Source of the DNA: Clostridiales bacterium 1_7_47FAA
Lineage (GTDB): Bacteria; Bacillota; Clostridia; Lachnospirales; Lachnospiraceae
Length of the DNA stretch: 64,000 nt
Direction of reading: 5' to 3'
NCBI GenBank assembly: GCA_000155435.1
Contig: DS990260.1
Coordinates: forward strand, 369,523-433,522
The notes below the pieces were generated by a model. The model searched no databases. It saw nothing but the letters and a program-made list of their open reading frames with translations, and had not been told where the DNA came from. Every line of letters starts with the position of its first letter. Within the stretch, counting starts at the first letter, position 1. Made by a program: the position numbers and the translations under genes. Below are positions 7,637 through 17,051 of this stretch, one piece after another.

Positions 7637-8110
7637 ATGGATAAAAAAAGAGTTTCCATACCCGTCCTATTATTTGCCGTAATCTGCACAGCCCTATGTA
7701 CCGTAATTGCATCACGATGGTATTTCATGAACCAGCATGGGGATGGGTACAAAACCCAGCTGGCAGGAACGGTTGTCTCCAATGATGGCAGCCAATTGAC
7801 CATAAAAGGACAGGTAACCAATCCCAAAGGACGGAATGGTACATATGCAGTTAAATATCATTCCGGTTTGACCATGTATGATGCAGCCAGAAATGAAATA
7901 GCGTTTTCTGATTTACAGCCAGGCAGTCCCATATCCGTTTACTATCAATGGAACATTCCTAAATATGTATCGCCACGCACGGAATTTAATGAGTTATTAG
8001 CCCTGGAAGAAAGCCAGGAAATACCGGGCGTATTGGCCATTGCCCTTCTTGAGGATGGCGAATCGGGTAAATCACTTGACTTTTTCGAGCCGGGTCTTAC
8101 CACGCCCTGA
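7637..8110 (+). CDS. Uncharacterised membrane-anchored protein
   Basis: 157 aa, not recognised. Residues 5-27 (VSIPVLLFAVICTALCTVIA) form a signal anchor or uncleaved signal peptide. The rest looks like a small extracytoplasmic beta-rich domain (QLAGTVVSNDGSQLTIKGQV, then LQPGSPISVYYQW), resembling an OB- or carboxypeptidase-regulatory-like fold. There is no lipobox cysteine. ATG at 7637 has AAAGGAG 8 bases upstream. It is monocistronic and convergent with the YjbR gene. Confidence 0.75.
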   Translation: MDKKRVSIPVLLFAVICTALCTVIASRWYFMNQHGDGYKTQLAGTVVSNDGSQLTIKGQVTNPKGRNGTYAVKYHSGLTMYDAARNEIAFSDLQPGSPISVYYQWNIPKYVSPRTEFNELLALEESQEIPGVLAIALLEDGESGKSLDFFEPGLTTP

Positions 8111-8128
8111 TTGGAAGCTTACCGCTTT

Positions 8129-8455
8129 TCACTTTGTCAGGTCATAGCTTTCCCCTATCATCCGCTTGACGTCCTTATCCGGCACGGTCCCATCCATTAC
8201 CACGGTATTCCAATGCTTTTTATTCAGATGATAGCCGGGACGCACGCCTTCGTATGTCCTGCGCCAGAATTCAATCCATTCCGGGGAGCATTTCAGATTA
8301 ATGCATACTTCCTGGTTCCTGGCGTATATCCAGGCAAAGACCTTTTTATTGTTCCGGTGGCGTATGACTGCCCACTCATGGTCGCGGAAGGGATAGTCCT
8401 CGTAGACATCCTTGTAGGTCAGGCAGTATTTAATTAAATCCTGTTTTGTCTTCAT
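8129..8455 (-). CDS. YjbR/MmcQ-family protein
   Basis: 108 aa, full length for the YjbR family, whose CyaY-like fold is sometimes described as DNA-binding. Typical features are the early YPFRDHEWAVIRHR segment, VFAWIYARNQEVCINLKCSPE, and the C-terminal NKKHWNTVVMDGTVPDKDVKRMIGESYDLT. The H/W/N pattern near 80-85 is the family signature. ATG at 8455 has AAGGACGG upstream. No operon partners, and function in this organism is unknown. Confidence 0.85.
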   Translation of the reverse strand: MKTKQDLIKYCLTYKDVYEDYPFRDHEWAVIRHRNNKKVFAWIYARNQEVCINLKCSPEWIEFWRRTYEGVRPGYHLNKKHWNTVVMDGTVPDKDVKRMIGESYDLTK

Positions 8456-8536
8456 GTAATTCCGTCCTTCCCTTTTCTTTACATGGTTTTATCATTATAC
8501 CAGATTTTTACCCATAAAGCCATCCAACTCCATAAG

Positions 8537-8580
8537 AAAGGCATGCGGCCCCTGATTTTAATACCGGGCGGCATGCCTTT
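8537..8580 (-). terminator. Terminator after cfa
   Basis: Minus-strand AAAGGCATGCCG and a matching GGCCGCATGCCTTT close a hairpin just after the cyclopropane synthase stop. The T run is short (TTTCTT), so strength is uncertain. Confidence 0.6.
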
Positions 8581-8589
8581 GCTTTCCTG

Positions 8590-9816
8590 TCAGTACCAGC
8601 GGACCATGGGCAGTTCATTGTTCACGCCCTTGCTCACCAGGATCTGGTGCAGGTCAATCACCCCGTTGTGGAAGGTGGCTGCGCAGGAACACAGATACAG
8701 ATCCCACATGCGGACAAATTCCCCGTCAAACATTTCCCTGACCTCATCCTCATGTTCCTTAAAGTTCTTCTCCCAGCAGAGTAATGTCCTGTTGTAATGG
8801 TTCCTCAGGTTTTCCACGTCCAGCACATGGAAATCATGGTCCGCCATCAGGGATATGATTTCCCTTAAGCTGGGGATGACGCCTCCGGGAAAAATATATT
8901 TTTTTATCCATGGGTCCCCTGCATGCTCCTTCTGGCTGCTGATATAATGCAAAAGGAAGACTCCGTGCGGTTTCAGCACCTTATCCATGCAATCCATGAA
9001 CCTGCCGTAATTCTCCCTTCCCACATGTTCCAGCATGCCCACGCTGACAATACGGTCAAACTTCATGCCGGATTCCGGCAGGTCCCTGTAGTCCATCAGT
9101 TTTACGCTGACAAGCTCCTTTAACCCTTCCTCTTCTATCCTCTTTGTAAATCCCTCGTACTGCTCACGGCTCAGGGTGATTCCGGTCCCCCTTACCCCAT
9201 ATTCCTTTGCGGCCCTGATTAGCAGGAAGCCCCAGCCGCAGCCCACATCCAGAAGGTCCATCCCTTTCTCCAGGGCCAGCTTCTTTAATATATAATCCGT
9301 CTTATTGACCTGGGCCTCGTAAAGGGTGTCTTTATCCGTCTTAAAGTAACCGCAGGAATAATTCATGGTTTCATCCAGCCACAGGCGGTAGAAATCATTT
9401 CCAATATCATAATGGGAGGAAACCTCCATCTGCTGGTTCTTCCTGGAATTGGAAGGATGAAGCAGCTTTTTCAGCCGGGTCTGGTTAACGGAAAACCGGT
9501 CCATCTGTCCAAGGAAATGGTCCAGGGCCTCGTACAGATTCCCCTCCACGTCCAGCCTTCCCTTCATGTACGCTTCCCCAAGGGCCAGGGAAGTACTGTC
9601 TGTCAGTTCCTTTACAGGAATGCTTTCCTTGATATTCACTGCAAAGATTGGATTGCCATGCCCAATCCGGTCCTCATGTCCCTCCCACCTTACCAGAAAG
9701 GGATAATCCGTAAAGCGGTTCAAAAAATGCACCATTGCTTTTTCTTCTAACATACTGGTATCACACATCCTCTCCGCCAGCCCATTTTCCTGCCTTTTTG
9801 CAGCCTGGTCCGGCAT
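8590..9816 (-). CDS. cfa: Cyclopropane-fatty-acyl-phospholipid synthase
   Basis: Transfers a methylene from S-adenosylmethionine to the double bond of unsaturated membrane lipids, protecting membranes against acid and solvent stress. Landmarks: the SSHYDIGNDFYRLWLD block and the SAM-binding motif DLLDVGCGWGFLLI, then TGITLSREQYEGF, SVGMLEHVG, and a C-terminal catalytic part with NLRNHYNRTLLCWEKNF. About 408 aa from the ATG at 9816, which has GGAAGAAG before it. Shorter starts (MCDTSM or MLEEKAM) are also possible and nearer the usual family length. It lies downstream of nifJ on the same strand, with an inverted repeat between them. Confidence 0.9.
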   Translation of the reverse strand: MPDQAAKRQENGLAERMCDTSMLEEKAMVHFLNRFTDYPFLVRWEGHEDRIGHGNPIFAVNIKESIPVKELTDSTSLALGEAYMKGRLDVEGNLYEALDHFLGQMDRFSVNQTRLKKLLHPSNSRKNQQMEVSSHYDIGNDFYRLWLDETMNYSCGYFKTDKDTLYEAQVNKTDYILKKLALEKGMDLLDVGCGWGFLLIRAAKEYGVRGTGITLSREQYEGFTKRIEEEGLKELVSVKLMDYRDLPESGMKFDRIVSVGMLEHVGRENYGRFMDCMDKVLKPHGVFLLHYISSQKEHAGDPWIKKYIFPGGVIPSLREIISLMADHDFHVLDVENLRNHYNRTLLCWEKNFKEHEDEVREMFDGEFVRMWDLYLCSCAATFHNGVIDLHQILVSKGVNNELPMVRWY

Positions 9817-9862
9817 ATGTCTTCTTCCAGTATTATCCCCTTTTGGAAACAGATTATACAGG

Positions 9863-9900
9863 GATGCCCCTGGCGGGCATCTCTGCACACCAGGGGCATC
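9863..9900. repeat. Inverted repeat between nifJ and cfa
   Basis: Arms GATGCCCCTGG and CCAGGGGCATC (11 bp) separated by 16 bp. On the minus strand no T run follows. A TATAAT lies 2-7 bases after it and may start cfa transcription, so I call it a hairpin rather than a firm nifJ terminator. Confidence 0.6.
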
Positions 9901-9924
9901 TTTAAAACAATTCACTATTCAGGA

Positions 9925-12900
9925 TTAGTCATTACCGTATAAAGTAACCAGCTTCTCTAAGTAAGCGTAACGCTCCTTAGCCTCAGCCTCGTTACGTGCG
10001 AACAGCTCAGCTGCCCTCTCAGGATTCTTCATGGCCAGGGACATGTAACGTACCTCACCCTTTAAGAAGTCCTGATAGGTCTCCAGCTTAGGAGCCTTGG
10101 AATCCAGGGAGAACTTCTTCTCAGCAGCAGGATTGTAACGGAAGTTATTCCAGTAACCGCACTCTACAGCCAGCTTCTCCTCTGTCTGGGCCTTGTCCAT
10201 GCCCTTCTTGATACCATGGTTGATACATGGAGCGTAAGCAATAATCAGGGATGGTCCCGGATAAGCCTCTGCCTCGGCAATTGCCTTAACAGTCTGGGCC
10301 ATATCAGCACCCATACAGATCTGTGCCACGTATACGTAACCATAGCTCATTGCGATACTTGCAAGGTCTTTCTTCTTAACGTCCTTACCACCGGCAGCGA
10401 ACTGTGCAACAGCACCTGTCTTGGTAGCCTTGGAAGACTGACCGCCTGTGTTGGAGTAAACCTCGGTATCATATACCATGATGTTGATATCCTTGCCGGA
10501 TGCCAGAACGTGGTCCACGCCGCCGAAGCCGATATCGTAAGCCCATCCGTCACCGCCGAATACCCACTGTGACTTCTTAGCCAGGAAATCTTTATTCTTA
10601 ACAATGTCCCTGCAGATATCGCAGTCAACGCCATCCAGGGCAGCAACCAGCTTATCGGTAGCAGTCCCGTTCAGTGCGCCGACGCCGAATGTATCAAGCC
10701 ATTCCTTGCAGGCTGCCTTCATCTCTTCCGTAGCCTTCTCATTGGCCATGACGCTCTCAACCTTGGCCTTTAAGCCGTCCCTGATAGCGTTCTGTGCCAG
10801 CAGCATACCATATCCGAACTCAGCGTTATCCTCGAACAGGGAGTTGTCCCATGCAGGTCCCTGGCCCTTGGCATTCACGGTGTATGGTGTGGATGGTGAG
10901 GAGTTGCCCCAGATGGATGAGCATCCGGTTGCGTTGGCAATGTACATCCTGTCACCAAACAGCTGTGTGATCAGTTTTGCATAAGGTGTCTCGCCGCATC
11001 CTGCGCAGGCGCCTGAGAATTCAAGCAGAGGCTGCTTGAACTGGCTGCCCTTAACAGTGGTTTCCTTAAACTTGGCAAGAACCTCTTCCTTAACCGGCAG
11101 TGCCTGACCGAAGTCAAAGATAGCCTGCTCGCCAAGGTTAGCCTCAAGGCCTTCCATAACCAGGGCCTTGTTGCCCTTCATGCCTGGGCATACATTTGCA
11201 CAGGAACCGCATCCGGTACAATCCAGGGCGGAAACAGTGATGGCAAACTTGTAGCCTGGCATACCTGTCATATCTTTTACCTTCATGTCTGCAGGTGCCT
11301 TGGCAGCCTCGTCAGCAGTCATTGCAACCGGACGGATTACAGCATGAGGACATACATATGCACAGAAGTTACACTGGATACAGTTGTCAGGATTCCATAC
11401 AGGAACCTTAACAGCAATACCGCGCTTCTCGTATGCGGATGAACCGGATGGTGTGGAACCATCAACGTAATCAGAGAAAGCAGATACTGGCAGGGAGTTA
11501 CCTTCCTGAGCGCTTACCTTGGTCTGGATATTGTTAACAAAGTCAACTACATCCTTTCTTCCCTCGGTTACAACAGCGTAGTCAAGGCCTTCGTCCTCAC
11601 AGTTCTTCCAGCTGTCCGGAACCTCTACCTTGTGCATGCCCTTAGCGCCTGCATCGATGGCAGCCCAGTTCTTCATGACAACGTCCTCACCCTTACGTCC
11701 GTAGGTTGCCTTTGCAGCAGCCTTCATCAGCTCGTTGGCCTTCTCAGCAGGAATGATGCCGGTCAGCTCAAAGAATGCGGACTGAAGGATGGTATTGATA
11801 CGTGTCGGGCCCATGCCGGTCTCGATACCGATCTTAACACCGTCGATGGTGTAGAAGTTGATGTTGTGGTCAGCAATGTACTTCTTAACCTGGCCTGGCA
11901 GATGCTTCTCAAGTCCTTCCATATCCCATGGGCAGTTCAGAAGGAATGTGCCGCCGTCAACCAGCTCCTGAACCATGTTGTACTTACGTACATATGCAGG
12001 ATTGTGGCAGGCAACGAAGTTAGCTGTACGGATCAGGTAAGTTGACTTAATCGGGCTGTGTCCGAAACGCAGGTGGGACATGGTAACGCCGCCTGACTTC
12101 TTGGAGTCATAGTCAAAGTATGCCTGTGCATACATGTCTGTGTTGTCACCAATGATCTTGATGGAGTTCTTGTTGGCACCAACCGTACCGTCAGCGCCCA
12201 GACCCCAGAACTTACAGTTGGTTGTTCCCTCTGGTGTGGTAACGAGAGGAGCGCCGACTTCCAGGGACAGGTTGGTAACATCATCCACGATACCTACGGT
12301 AAACGGGGACTTTGTCGTATTCTCATATACAGCAACAATCTGTGCCGGTGTTGTATCCTTGGAACCAAGGCCGTAACGTCCGGTCAATACCTTAACCTGG
12401 TCAAACTTGCTTCCCTTCAGGGCTGCAACAACATCCAGGTACAGAGGCTCGCCAACGGAACCTGGCTCTTTGGTCCTGTCTAATACGGAGATAACCTTAA
12501 CGGTATCAGGAATCGCATCGATTAAAGCCTGTGCGTTGAATGGCCTGTACAGACGTACCTTGACAACGCCAACCTTCTGGCCCTGTTTTACCATGTAATC
12601 CAGGGTCTCCTCGATTGTATCGTTAACAGAACCCATTGCAACGATTACGTGCTCAGCATCCGGAGCGCCGTAGTAGTTGAACAGCTTATAGTCGGTACCG
12701 ATCTTGGCATTAACCTTGTCCATGTACTCCTGTACGATTGCAGGAAGTGCATCGTAATATGGGTTGCATGCCTCCCTTGCCTGGAAGAAGATGTCAGGGT
12801 TCTGGGCAGATCCCCTCTCGCAGGGATGGTTTGGATTCAGTGCATTCTTACGGAATGCATCAACAGCGTCCATGTCAACCATTTCCTTCAGGTCATCGTA

Positions 12901-13461
12901 ATCCCAGGTCTCAATCTTCTGGATCTCATGGGAGGTACGGAAACCGTCAAAGAAGTTGATGAACGGAACCTTGCCCTTGATGGATGCCATATGTGCAACA
13001 ACAGTCAGGTCCATGACTTCCTGGACGCTGGACTCACACAGCATGGCGCATCCTGTCTGACGGCATGCGTAAACATCGGAGTGGTCACCGAAAATAGATA
13101 ATGCGTGGCTTGCAAGTGCACGTGCAGATACGTTGAACACACCTGGCAGCTGCTCACCGGCAATTTTGTAAAGGTTTGGAATCATCAGTAACAGACCCTG
13201 TGACGCTGTGTAGGTGGTAGTCAGCGCACCTGCTGCCAGAGAACCGTGAACAGCACCTGCTGCACCTGCCTCAGACTGCATCTCTGTAATCTGCACTTCA
13301 CGACCGAAGATATTGGTTCTTCCGTCTGTTGCCCACTCATCCGTGGCTTCAGCCATAGGTGAAGATGGGGTAATCGGATAGATAGCCGCTACATCAGTAA
13401 ATGCATATGAAGCATGTGCTGCTGCATGGTTACCATCCATGGTTTTCATTTTTCTTGCCAT
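9925..13461 (-). CDS. nifJ: Pyruvate:ferredoxin (flavodoxin) oxidoreductase
   Basis: Oxidises pyruvate with CoA to acetyl-CoA and CO2 and passes electrons to ferredoxin, the central step of anaerobic pyruvate use. 1178 aa, the full length of the single-chain homodimeric enzyme. Order: N-terminal pyrimidine-binding domain (about 1-240), domain II (about 250-420), CoA/gamma region, a two-cluster ferredoxin domain with CIQCNFCAYVCP and CTGCGSCANVCP (about 690-760), then the TPP domain carrying CAGCGETPY and GDGWAYDIG near 960. ATG at 13461 has AGGAGG 9 bases upstream. Codon use is strongly biased (few rare codons), fitting a highly expressed gene. It is monocistronic or loosely linked to cfa. 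Confidence 0.97.
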   Translation of the reverse strand: MARKMKTMDGNHAAAHASYAFTDVAAIYPITPSSPMAEATDEWATDGRTNIFGREVQITEMQSEAGAAGAVHGSLAAGALTTTYTASQGLLLMIPNLYKIAGEQLPGVFNVSARALASHALSIFGDHSDVYACRQTGCAMLCESSVQEVMDLTVVAHMASIKGKVPFINFFDGFRTSHEIQKIETWDYDDLKEMVDMDAVDAFRKNALNPNHPCERGSAQNPDIFFQAREACNPYYDALPAIVQEYMDKVNAKIGTDYKLFNYYGAPDAEHVIVAMGSVNDTIEETLDYMVKQGQKVGVVKVRLYRPFNAQALIDAIPDTVKVISVLDRTKEPGSVGEPLYLDVVAALKGSKFDQVKVLTGRYGLGSKDTTPAQIVAVYENTTKSPFTVGIVDDVTNLSLEVGAPLVTTPEGTTNCKFWGLGADGTVGANKNSIKIIGDNTDMYAQAYFDYDSKKSGGVTMSHLRFGHSPIKSTYLIRTANFVACHNPAYVRKYNMVQELVDGGTFLLNCPWDMEGLEKHLPGQVKKYIADHNINFYTIDGVKIGIETGMGPTRINTILQSAFFELTGIIPAEKANELMKAAAKATYGRKGEDVVMKNWAAIDAGAKGMHKVEVPDSWKNCEDEGLDYAVVTEGRKDVVDFVNNIQTKVSAQEGNSLPVSAFSDYVDGSTPSGSSAYEKRGIAVKVPVWNPDNCIQCNFCAYVCPHAVIRPVAMTADEAAKAPADMKVKDMTGMPGYKFAITVSALDCTGCGSCANVCPGMKGNKALVMEGLEANLGEQAIFDFGQALPVKEEVLAKFKETTVKGSQFKQPLLEFSGACAGCGETPYAKLITQLFGDRMYIANATGCSSIWGNSSPSTPYTVNAKGQGPAWDNSLFEDNAEFGYGMLLAQNAIRDGLKAKVESVMANEKATEEMKAACKEWLDTFGVGALNGTATDKLVAALDGVDCDICRDIVKNKDFLAKKSQWVFGGDGWAYDIGFGGVDHVLASGKDINIMVYDTEVYSNTGGQSSKATKTGAVAQFAAGGKDVKKKDLASIAMSYGYVYVAQICMGADMAQTVKAIAEAEAYPGPSLIIAYAPCINHGIKKGMDKAQTEEKLAVECGYWNNFRYNPAAEKKFSLDSKAPKLETYQDFLKGEVRYMSLAMKNPERAAELFARNEAEAKERYAYLEKLVTLYGND

Positions 13462-13560
13462 TTTGATTTCCTCCTACAAATAGTGAATATGTATATGTAA
13501 TGGTATACATGTGAGTCCGCCTCCGGGGCATGAAGCCCTATGCAGACTGACCTGTCTACT

Positions 13561-13588
13561 ATTATAGCAATTATTTAACAAATTGCAA
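13561..13588 (-). promoter_or_regulatory. Promoter of nifJ
   Basis: Minus-strand TTGCAA (13588-13583), 16 bp, TATAAT (13566-13561), about 100 bp upstream of the nifJ ATG. The leader contains a GC-rich imperfect hairpin around 13515-13553. Confidence 0.6.
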
Positions 13589-13654
13589 ATGCTTAATCGC
13601 AATTACTCCAAAAAATACAATGTAATTCATTAAAAAAATATAAACTCTCACAAT

Positions 13655-13683
13655 AAAAGAGGGGCTGCTTTTCACAGTCCCTC
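13655..13683 (-). terminator. Terminator of the VanW-domain gene
   Basis: Minus-strand GAGGGACTG and CAGCCCCTC pair (one C-A bulge) and are followed by TTTTATT. It is 40 bp after the stop codon and upstream of the nifJ promoter. Confidence 0.75.
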
Positions 13684-13721
13684 CTGATATGGTCATCATC
13701 AATTTTCTGATTGTCATCCCA

Positions 13722-15560
13722 TCAATTCTGGTTCAGCGGCGCAATCACAGGATTGCCTCCTCCCGGTCCGTCCGAAGCACCTGGGTCAGTTCCCGGCCCC
13801 GGAGCCTGGGTTCCCGGTGCCGAAGGCGCTGTGGGCGCCGTTGTGGCGCTTGGCACGGTAGGTGTAATGCCAGGTCCGCTTTCCTGGGTGGAACCCTCCG
13901 GTGACGATATGGTCGGGTCACTGCCCGGAACATAGCCCTCCGGCATCCCGTCCACGGTCGGGATTGGTGTTTCATCCGGAACCGTGGTCTCCTCCGGCGC
14001 CAGGACAACGCCTGATGTGTTGCGCAGGATTACAGGCGCATGGCCTTTGTAGGTGGTTTTGTGGTCCAGTTCCCTGGATACTTCCACGCCGTCCTTATAG
14101 ATGACCTTGTAGGTCTCCCACCTGCTGCCCTTGGTACCCGCGCTCTTTGGTACCTCCACTCCCGGCTGGAGTGTCTGGTCTTCCTGATAGGTCGGTGCAG
14201 GCGGGTCCAGTTCTTCCACCTTCTTGGATTCCAGGTCCAGCTTCATCCCTTCCTCCATGATTGGGATTCCGTAAATGGAAACCGTCATCTTCTGGTCCGC
14301 GTAGCTGGCCTTGATGCCGATGGATGTGCTGGATGTATTCTTAAAACGGAAATCCGGCTGTTCCCAGCTCACGGTCGCATCCTGTCCCGGTGTGATATAG
14401 TTCGGCTCAAAGGTATGGGAACGCCTGAAGGAAATGCTCTCCTCCCCCAGTCCTGACCGGTATACCGCATTATAGAGGGTGGTGGATACCTGGCATACGC
14501 CGCCTCCGATTTCCTGGACCACTTCCCCGTTATTGTAAGCAGCCGCACCCTTATAGCCTTTTGCCTCTGTCCTCTGTCCCACTGCCTGGTTAAAGGAGAA
14601 TTCCTCCCCCGGGTGGACCACGGTGCCGTTTAAGGCCTCGGATGCTAGCCGGATGTTGGTATTACGGTCCTTGTTGGCAGTTGTCTTGGTGGTAAAGGTG
14701 CTGATGGTCTTATACTTTTCCTTGGCAGCGGAAGCCGTGATATCAGGAGCGGTCTCGCTTCCCGTTGCCTTAATCTGCGCGTCAAAGTTTTTATCCTTCA
14801 GGGCCTTGACGATATCCCCGGCAAGCTTATCCTGGTCAATGGCAAAGCCATTCTCCTCACCCTTGAATACAAATTCTCCCTTTTCCTTATCATAAGAATC
14901 GATGGATCCGTTCTTTGCCTTCTTATCCCATCTGGAAGCGCACGCAGCAGCCTCTTTTGCAGCGGCCTCTTCCATCCCATCCATGTTAAGGGTATAGCTT
15001 TCTTCCGGATCCCCGCTGTAGATATCGTCTAACAGCGCGTCTACTTTTTCAGCCACAAGGTCGGTCACCGGATAGGAATCATCCCCGTATGTAACCGTCA
15101 TGCCCCAGGAATACTCCTTCAAAATAGCGTTCCTGGCCTGGTTTTTGGACATACCGGTTATGGTTATCCCATCCACCTTAACCTCTTTCATCATCTCTGG
15201 TTCCGAGGTTTCCGTCACCTGCGTCTCATCCGGTTCCCCCAGGCTGCCCTTTGCCTTAATCACAAGGGCAATGCATGTGATAAGCACCAGGAGGATGATT
15301 CCGATGACTGCTATCTTCTTATAATCAGGCCCCTTCTTCCTTCTGTGGGTACTGTTACGCCTGGCATTATGGGCCGCGTTCATCCTTCCGGCCTGTCCTG
15401 AATGGTAGGAGGATGACCCCCGGGAACCTCCGCCCCCGGAACTGCTGCGCCCGGAACTTCTGTTGGAATAGTTTCCATTGCCTCTATTATTGGTAACCTT
15501 GCCGCGGCTTCTGCCTGCAGAAGGGTTTCTACGTTCACGGTTATTCTCTAATTGATTCAT
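13722..15560 (-). CDS. VanW-domain cell-envelope protein with disordered ends
   Basis: About 612 aa. A basic, Ser/Gly/Asn-rich cytoplasmic tail (1-80) precedes one transmembrane helix (about 83-105, IAVIGIILLVLITCIALVI). An extracellular region follows with two peptidoglycan-binding-like repeats (about 125-275). The VanW domain (about 300-430) contains LNGTVVHPGEEFSFNQAVG and EIGGGVCQVSTTLYNAV. A G5-like segment around 500 and a Pro/Thr/Ser/Gly-rich tail complete it. VanW proteins sit beside vancomycin resistance genes in enterococci, but no van genes are here and the role of the family is unknown. The start is uncertain: GTG at 15569 or ATG at 15560, neither with a clear ribosome site. Confidence 0.88.
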   Translation of the reverse strand: MNQLENNRERRNPSAGRSRGKVTNNRGNGNYSNRSSGRSSSGGGGSRGSSSYHSGQAGRMNAAHNARRNSTHRRKKGPDYKKIAVIGIILLVLITCIALVIKAKGSLGEPDETQVTETSEPEMMKEVKVDGITITGMSKNQARNAILKEYSWGMTVTYGDDSYPVTDLVAEKVDALLDDIYSGDPEESYTLNMDGMEEAAAKEAAACASRWDKKAKNGSIDSYDKEKGEFVFKGEENGFAIDQDKLAGDIVKALKDKNFDAQIKATGSETAPDITASAAKEKYKTISTFTTKTTANKDRNTNIRLASEALNGTVVHPGEEFSFNQAVGQRTEAKGYKGAAAYNNGEVVQEIGGGVCQVSTTLYNAVYRSGLGEESISFRRSHTFEPNYITPGQDATVSWEQPDFRFKNTSSTSIGIKASYADQKMTVSIYGIPIMEEGMKLDLESKKVEELDPPAPTYQEDQTLQPGVEVPKSAGTKGSRWETYKVIYKDGVEVSRELDHKTTYKGHAPVILRNTSGVVLAPEETTVPDETPIPTVDGMPEGYVPGSDPTISSPEGSTQESGPGITPTVPSATTAPTAPSAPGTQAPGPGTDPGASDGPGGGNPVIAPLNQN

Positions 15561-15745
15561 TTTCTTCACCCATCATTTCATCTAGCATATTATTCACAGA
15601 TTGTAGTATAACATACTTTATGTAAAATGGAACCGTCTTTTTTGTTTTTTTCCAGCCAATTTTACTTATTATGAAATTCATGTTACTATATATAAAGTAA
15701 GTATTAGGAAGTTATTAAAAATTGGTTACATCTGGAGGTTTTACC

Positions 15746-16585
15746 ATGGATTACGTGGATTTACATGTTCACTCAAACGCGTCTGACGGCACCTGTACCC
15801 CGGCCGAAGTGGTGGGGCTTGCCGCGCAGGCAGACTTACGGGCCATTGCACTGACGGACCACGATACGACGGCCGGGATTCCCGAAGCCCTTCTGGCCGG
15901 GGCTGCCTGCGGTATGGAAGTCATCCCGGGCATCGAGGTATCCAGTTCCTATAAGGGCCATGAAATCCATATCCTGGGACTTTTCGTCACGGCCGGCAAC
16001 CCTGCCCTGGAAGCTGTCTTAAAGCAGTTCCGGCTGCGCAGGGACCAGAGGAATGAGGAAATGTTCCGGCGCTTTGCTGATGACGGCATCACCTTTACAC
16101 CGGAAGAACTTAACGGCGGCAATCCGGATACCGTCATAACAAGGGCCCACGTTGCAAGGGCACTTCTCTCCAAAGGAATGGGCCCCACCCTGGACCAGAT
16201 ATTCAAAAAATATCTTCAGTACGACGGCCCATACTGCCCGCCAAAGACATATGTGGCGCCGGATGAAGTACTGGATACCCTCTTATCCAGCGGCGCCTTC
16301 CCTGCCCTGGCCCACCCCTTCCAGTATAAGCTGGGTGACAAGGGGACCATGGAACTGGTCGGATACCTGACATCCCTTGGCATGAAAGGGCTGGAGGTCT
16401 ACCACTCCTCCAACAACCGTCTGGAAAGCATGAAGCTTCAGGAAATGGCGGCTGCCTGCCACCTGCTTCCCACTGGCGGTTCCGACTTCCATGGCAGCAA
16501 TAAACCGGATATTTCCATTGGCCGCGGCCGCGGAGGACTGAGAGTATCCTCCCTGCTGTTAGAAGATATAAAAAAAGCATTGTAA
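15746..16585 (+). CDS. PHP-domain phosphoesterase (TrpH/YciV type)
   Basis: 279 aa. Homologues hydrolyse nucleoside 3',5'-bisphosphates or short RNA 5' ends. The metal ligands are in DLHVHSNASDG (residues 4-14), ALTDHDT, PGIEVSS, GHEIHILGLF, ALAHPFQY and GSDFHGSN near the end, the full PHP set, so it should be active. ATG at 15746 follows GGAGG at 7 bases; a TTG eight codons upstream has no ribosome site. It diverges from the VanW gene and is followed by a small gene with its own promoter. Confidence 0.87.
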   Translation: MDYVDLHVHSNASDGTCTPAEVVGLAAQADLRAIALTDHDTTAGIPEALLAGAACGMEVIPGIEVSSSYKGHEIHILGLFVTAGNPALEAVLKQFRLRRDQRNEEMFRRFADDGITFTPEELNGGNPDTVITRAHVARALLSKGMGPTLDQIFKKYLQYDGPYCPPKTYVAPDEVLDTLLSSGAFPALAHPFQYKLGDKGTMELVGYLTSLGMKGLEVYHSSNNRLESMKLQEMAAACHLLPTGGSDFHGSNKPDISIGRGRGGLRVSSLLLEDIKKAL

Positions 16586-16612
16586 TCCCTTATTTTTTAT
16601 TGAAAATTGTAA

Positions 16613-16641
16613 TTGTTTTGGGGTCTGAATTTTGATATAAT
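16613..16641 (+). promoter_or_regulatory. Promoter of the 78-aa gene
   Basis: TTGTTT (16613-16618), 17 bp, TATAAT (16636-16641). It lies 68 bp before the GTG start, so the small gene is not dependent on read-through from the PHP gene. Confidence 0.65.
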
Positions 16642-16709
16642 CATATATGTTAAAAGATTAACCAGACTTTTCCAGATTTGGAAAAGGACTACTAACAGGA
16701 GGAATTGCC

Positions 16710-16946
16710 GTGAAGATTCAGAACATTACTGATGTAGAAAAGTTTTTTGAAGTAGTAGACCAGTGCAAGGGAACGGTTGAGCTGGTATCACCGGAAGGCG
16801 ACCGCATTAACCTGAAATCCAAGTTGGCCCAGTATCTGTCAATGGCTACCATCTTCTCCAATGGATATATCAAAGAATTAGACCTGATTGCGCACGAGAA
16901 GGAAGACATCGAACGTTTAATTAAATACATGTACCAGGGAGAATAA
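16710..16946 (+). CDS. Small conserved-looking protein of unknown function
   Basis: 78 aa, not assigned to a family. It starts at GTG with AGGAGG 7 bases before. Predicted mixed alpha/beta, for example VEKFFEVVDQCKGTVELVSPEGDRI and a final helix EDIERLIKYMYQGE. One cysteine, no signal peptide or membrane span. It has its own promoter and a strong terminator, so it is a genuine single-gene unit. The helix-strand-strand-helix pattern is compatible with a small binding domain, which is speculation. Confidence 0.75.
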   Translation: MKIQNITDVEKFFEVVDQCKGTVELVSPEGDRINLKSKLAQYLSMATIFSNGYIKELDLIAHEKEDIERLIKYMYQGE

Positions 16947-16963
16947 GTGATATAAGAAACAGG

Positions 16964-17006
16964 AAACCAGCCCGTGACTGACAGTCAGTCATGGGCTGGT
17001 TTTTTG
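16964..17006 (+). terminator. Terminator of the 78-aa gene
   Basis: AAACCAGCCCGTGACTGA and a near-perfect complement TCAGTCATGGGCTGGTTT, then a T run. Confidence 0.93.
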
Positions 17007-17051
17007 TTACTTATGGCATCCCTGCCTTTCATGTCTTTCCTGATATCCCCA

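Noticed and set aside
9863..9900. Inverted repeat after nifJ as a terminator
   Set aside because: No T run follows on the minus strand and a TATAAT lies right after it, so I list it only as a hairpin.
13722..15560. VanW gene as sign of a vancomycin resistance cluster
   Set aside because: No vanH/A/X, vanR/S or D-Ala ligase genes nearby; VanW-domain proteins are common in Clostridia without resistance.
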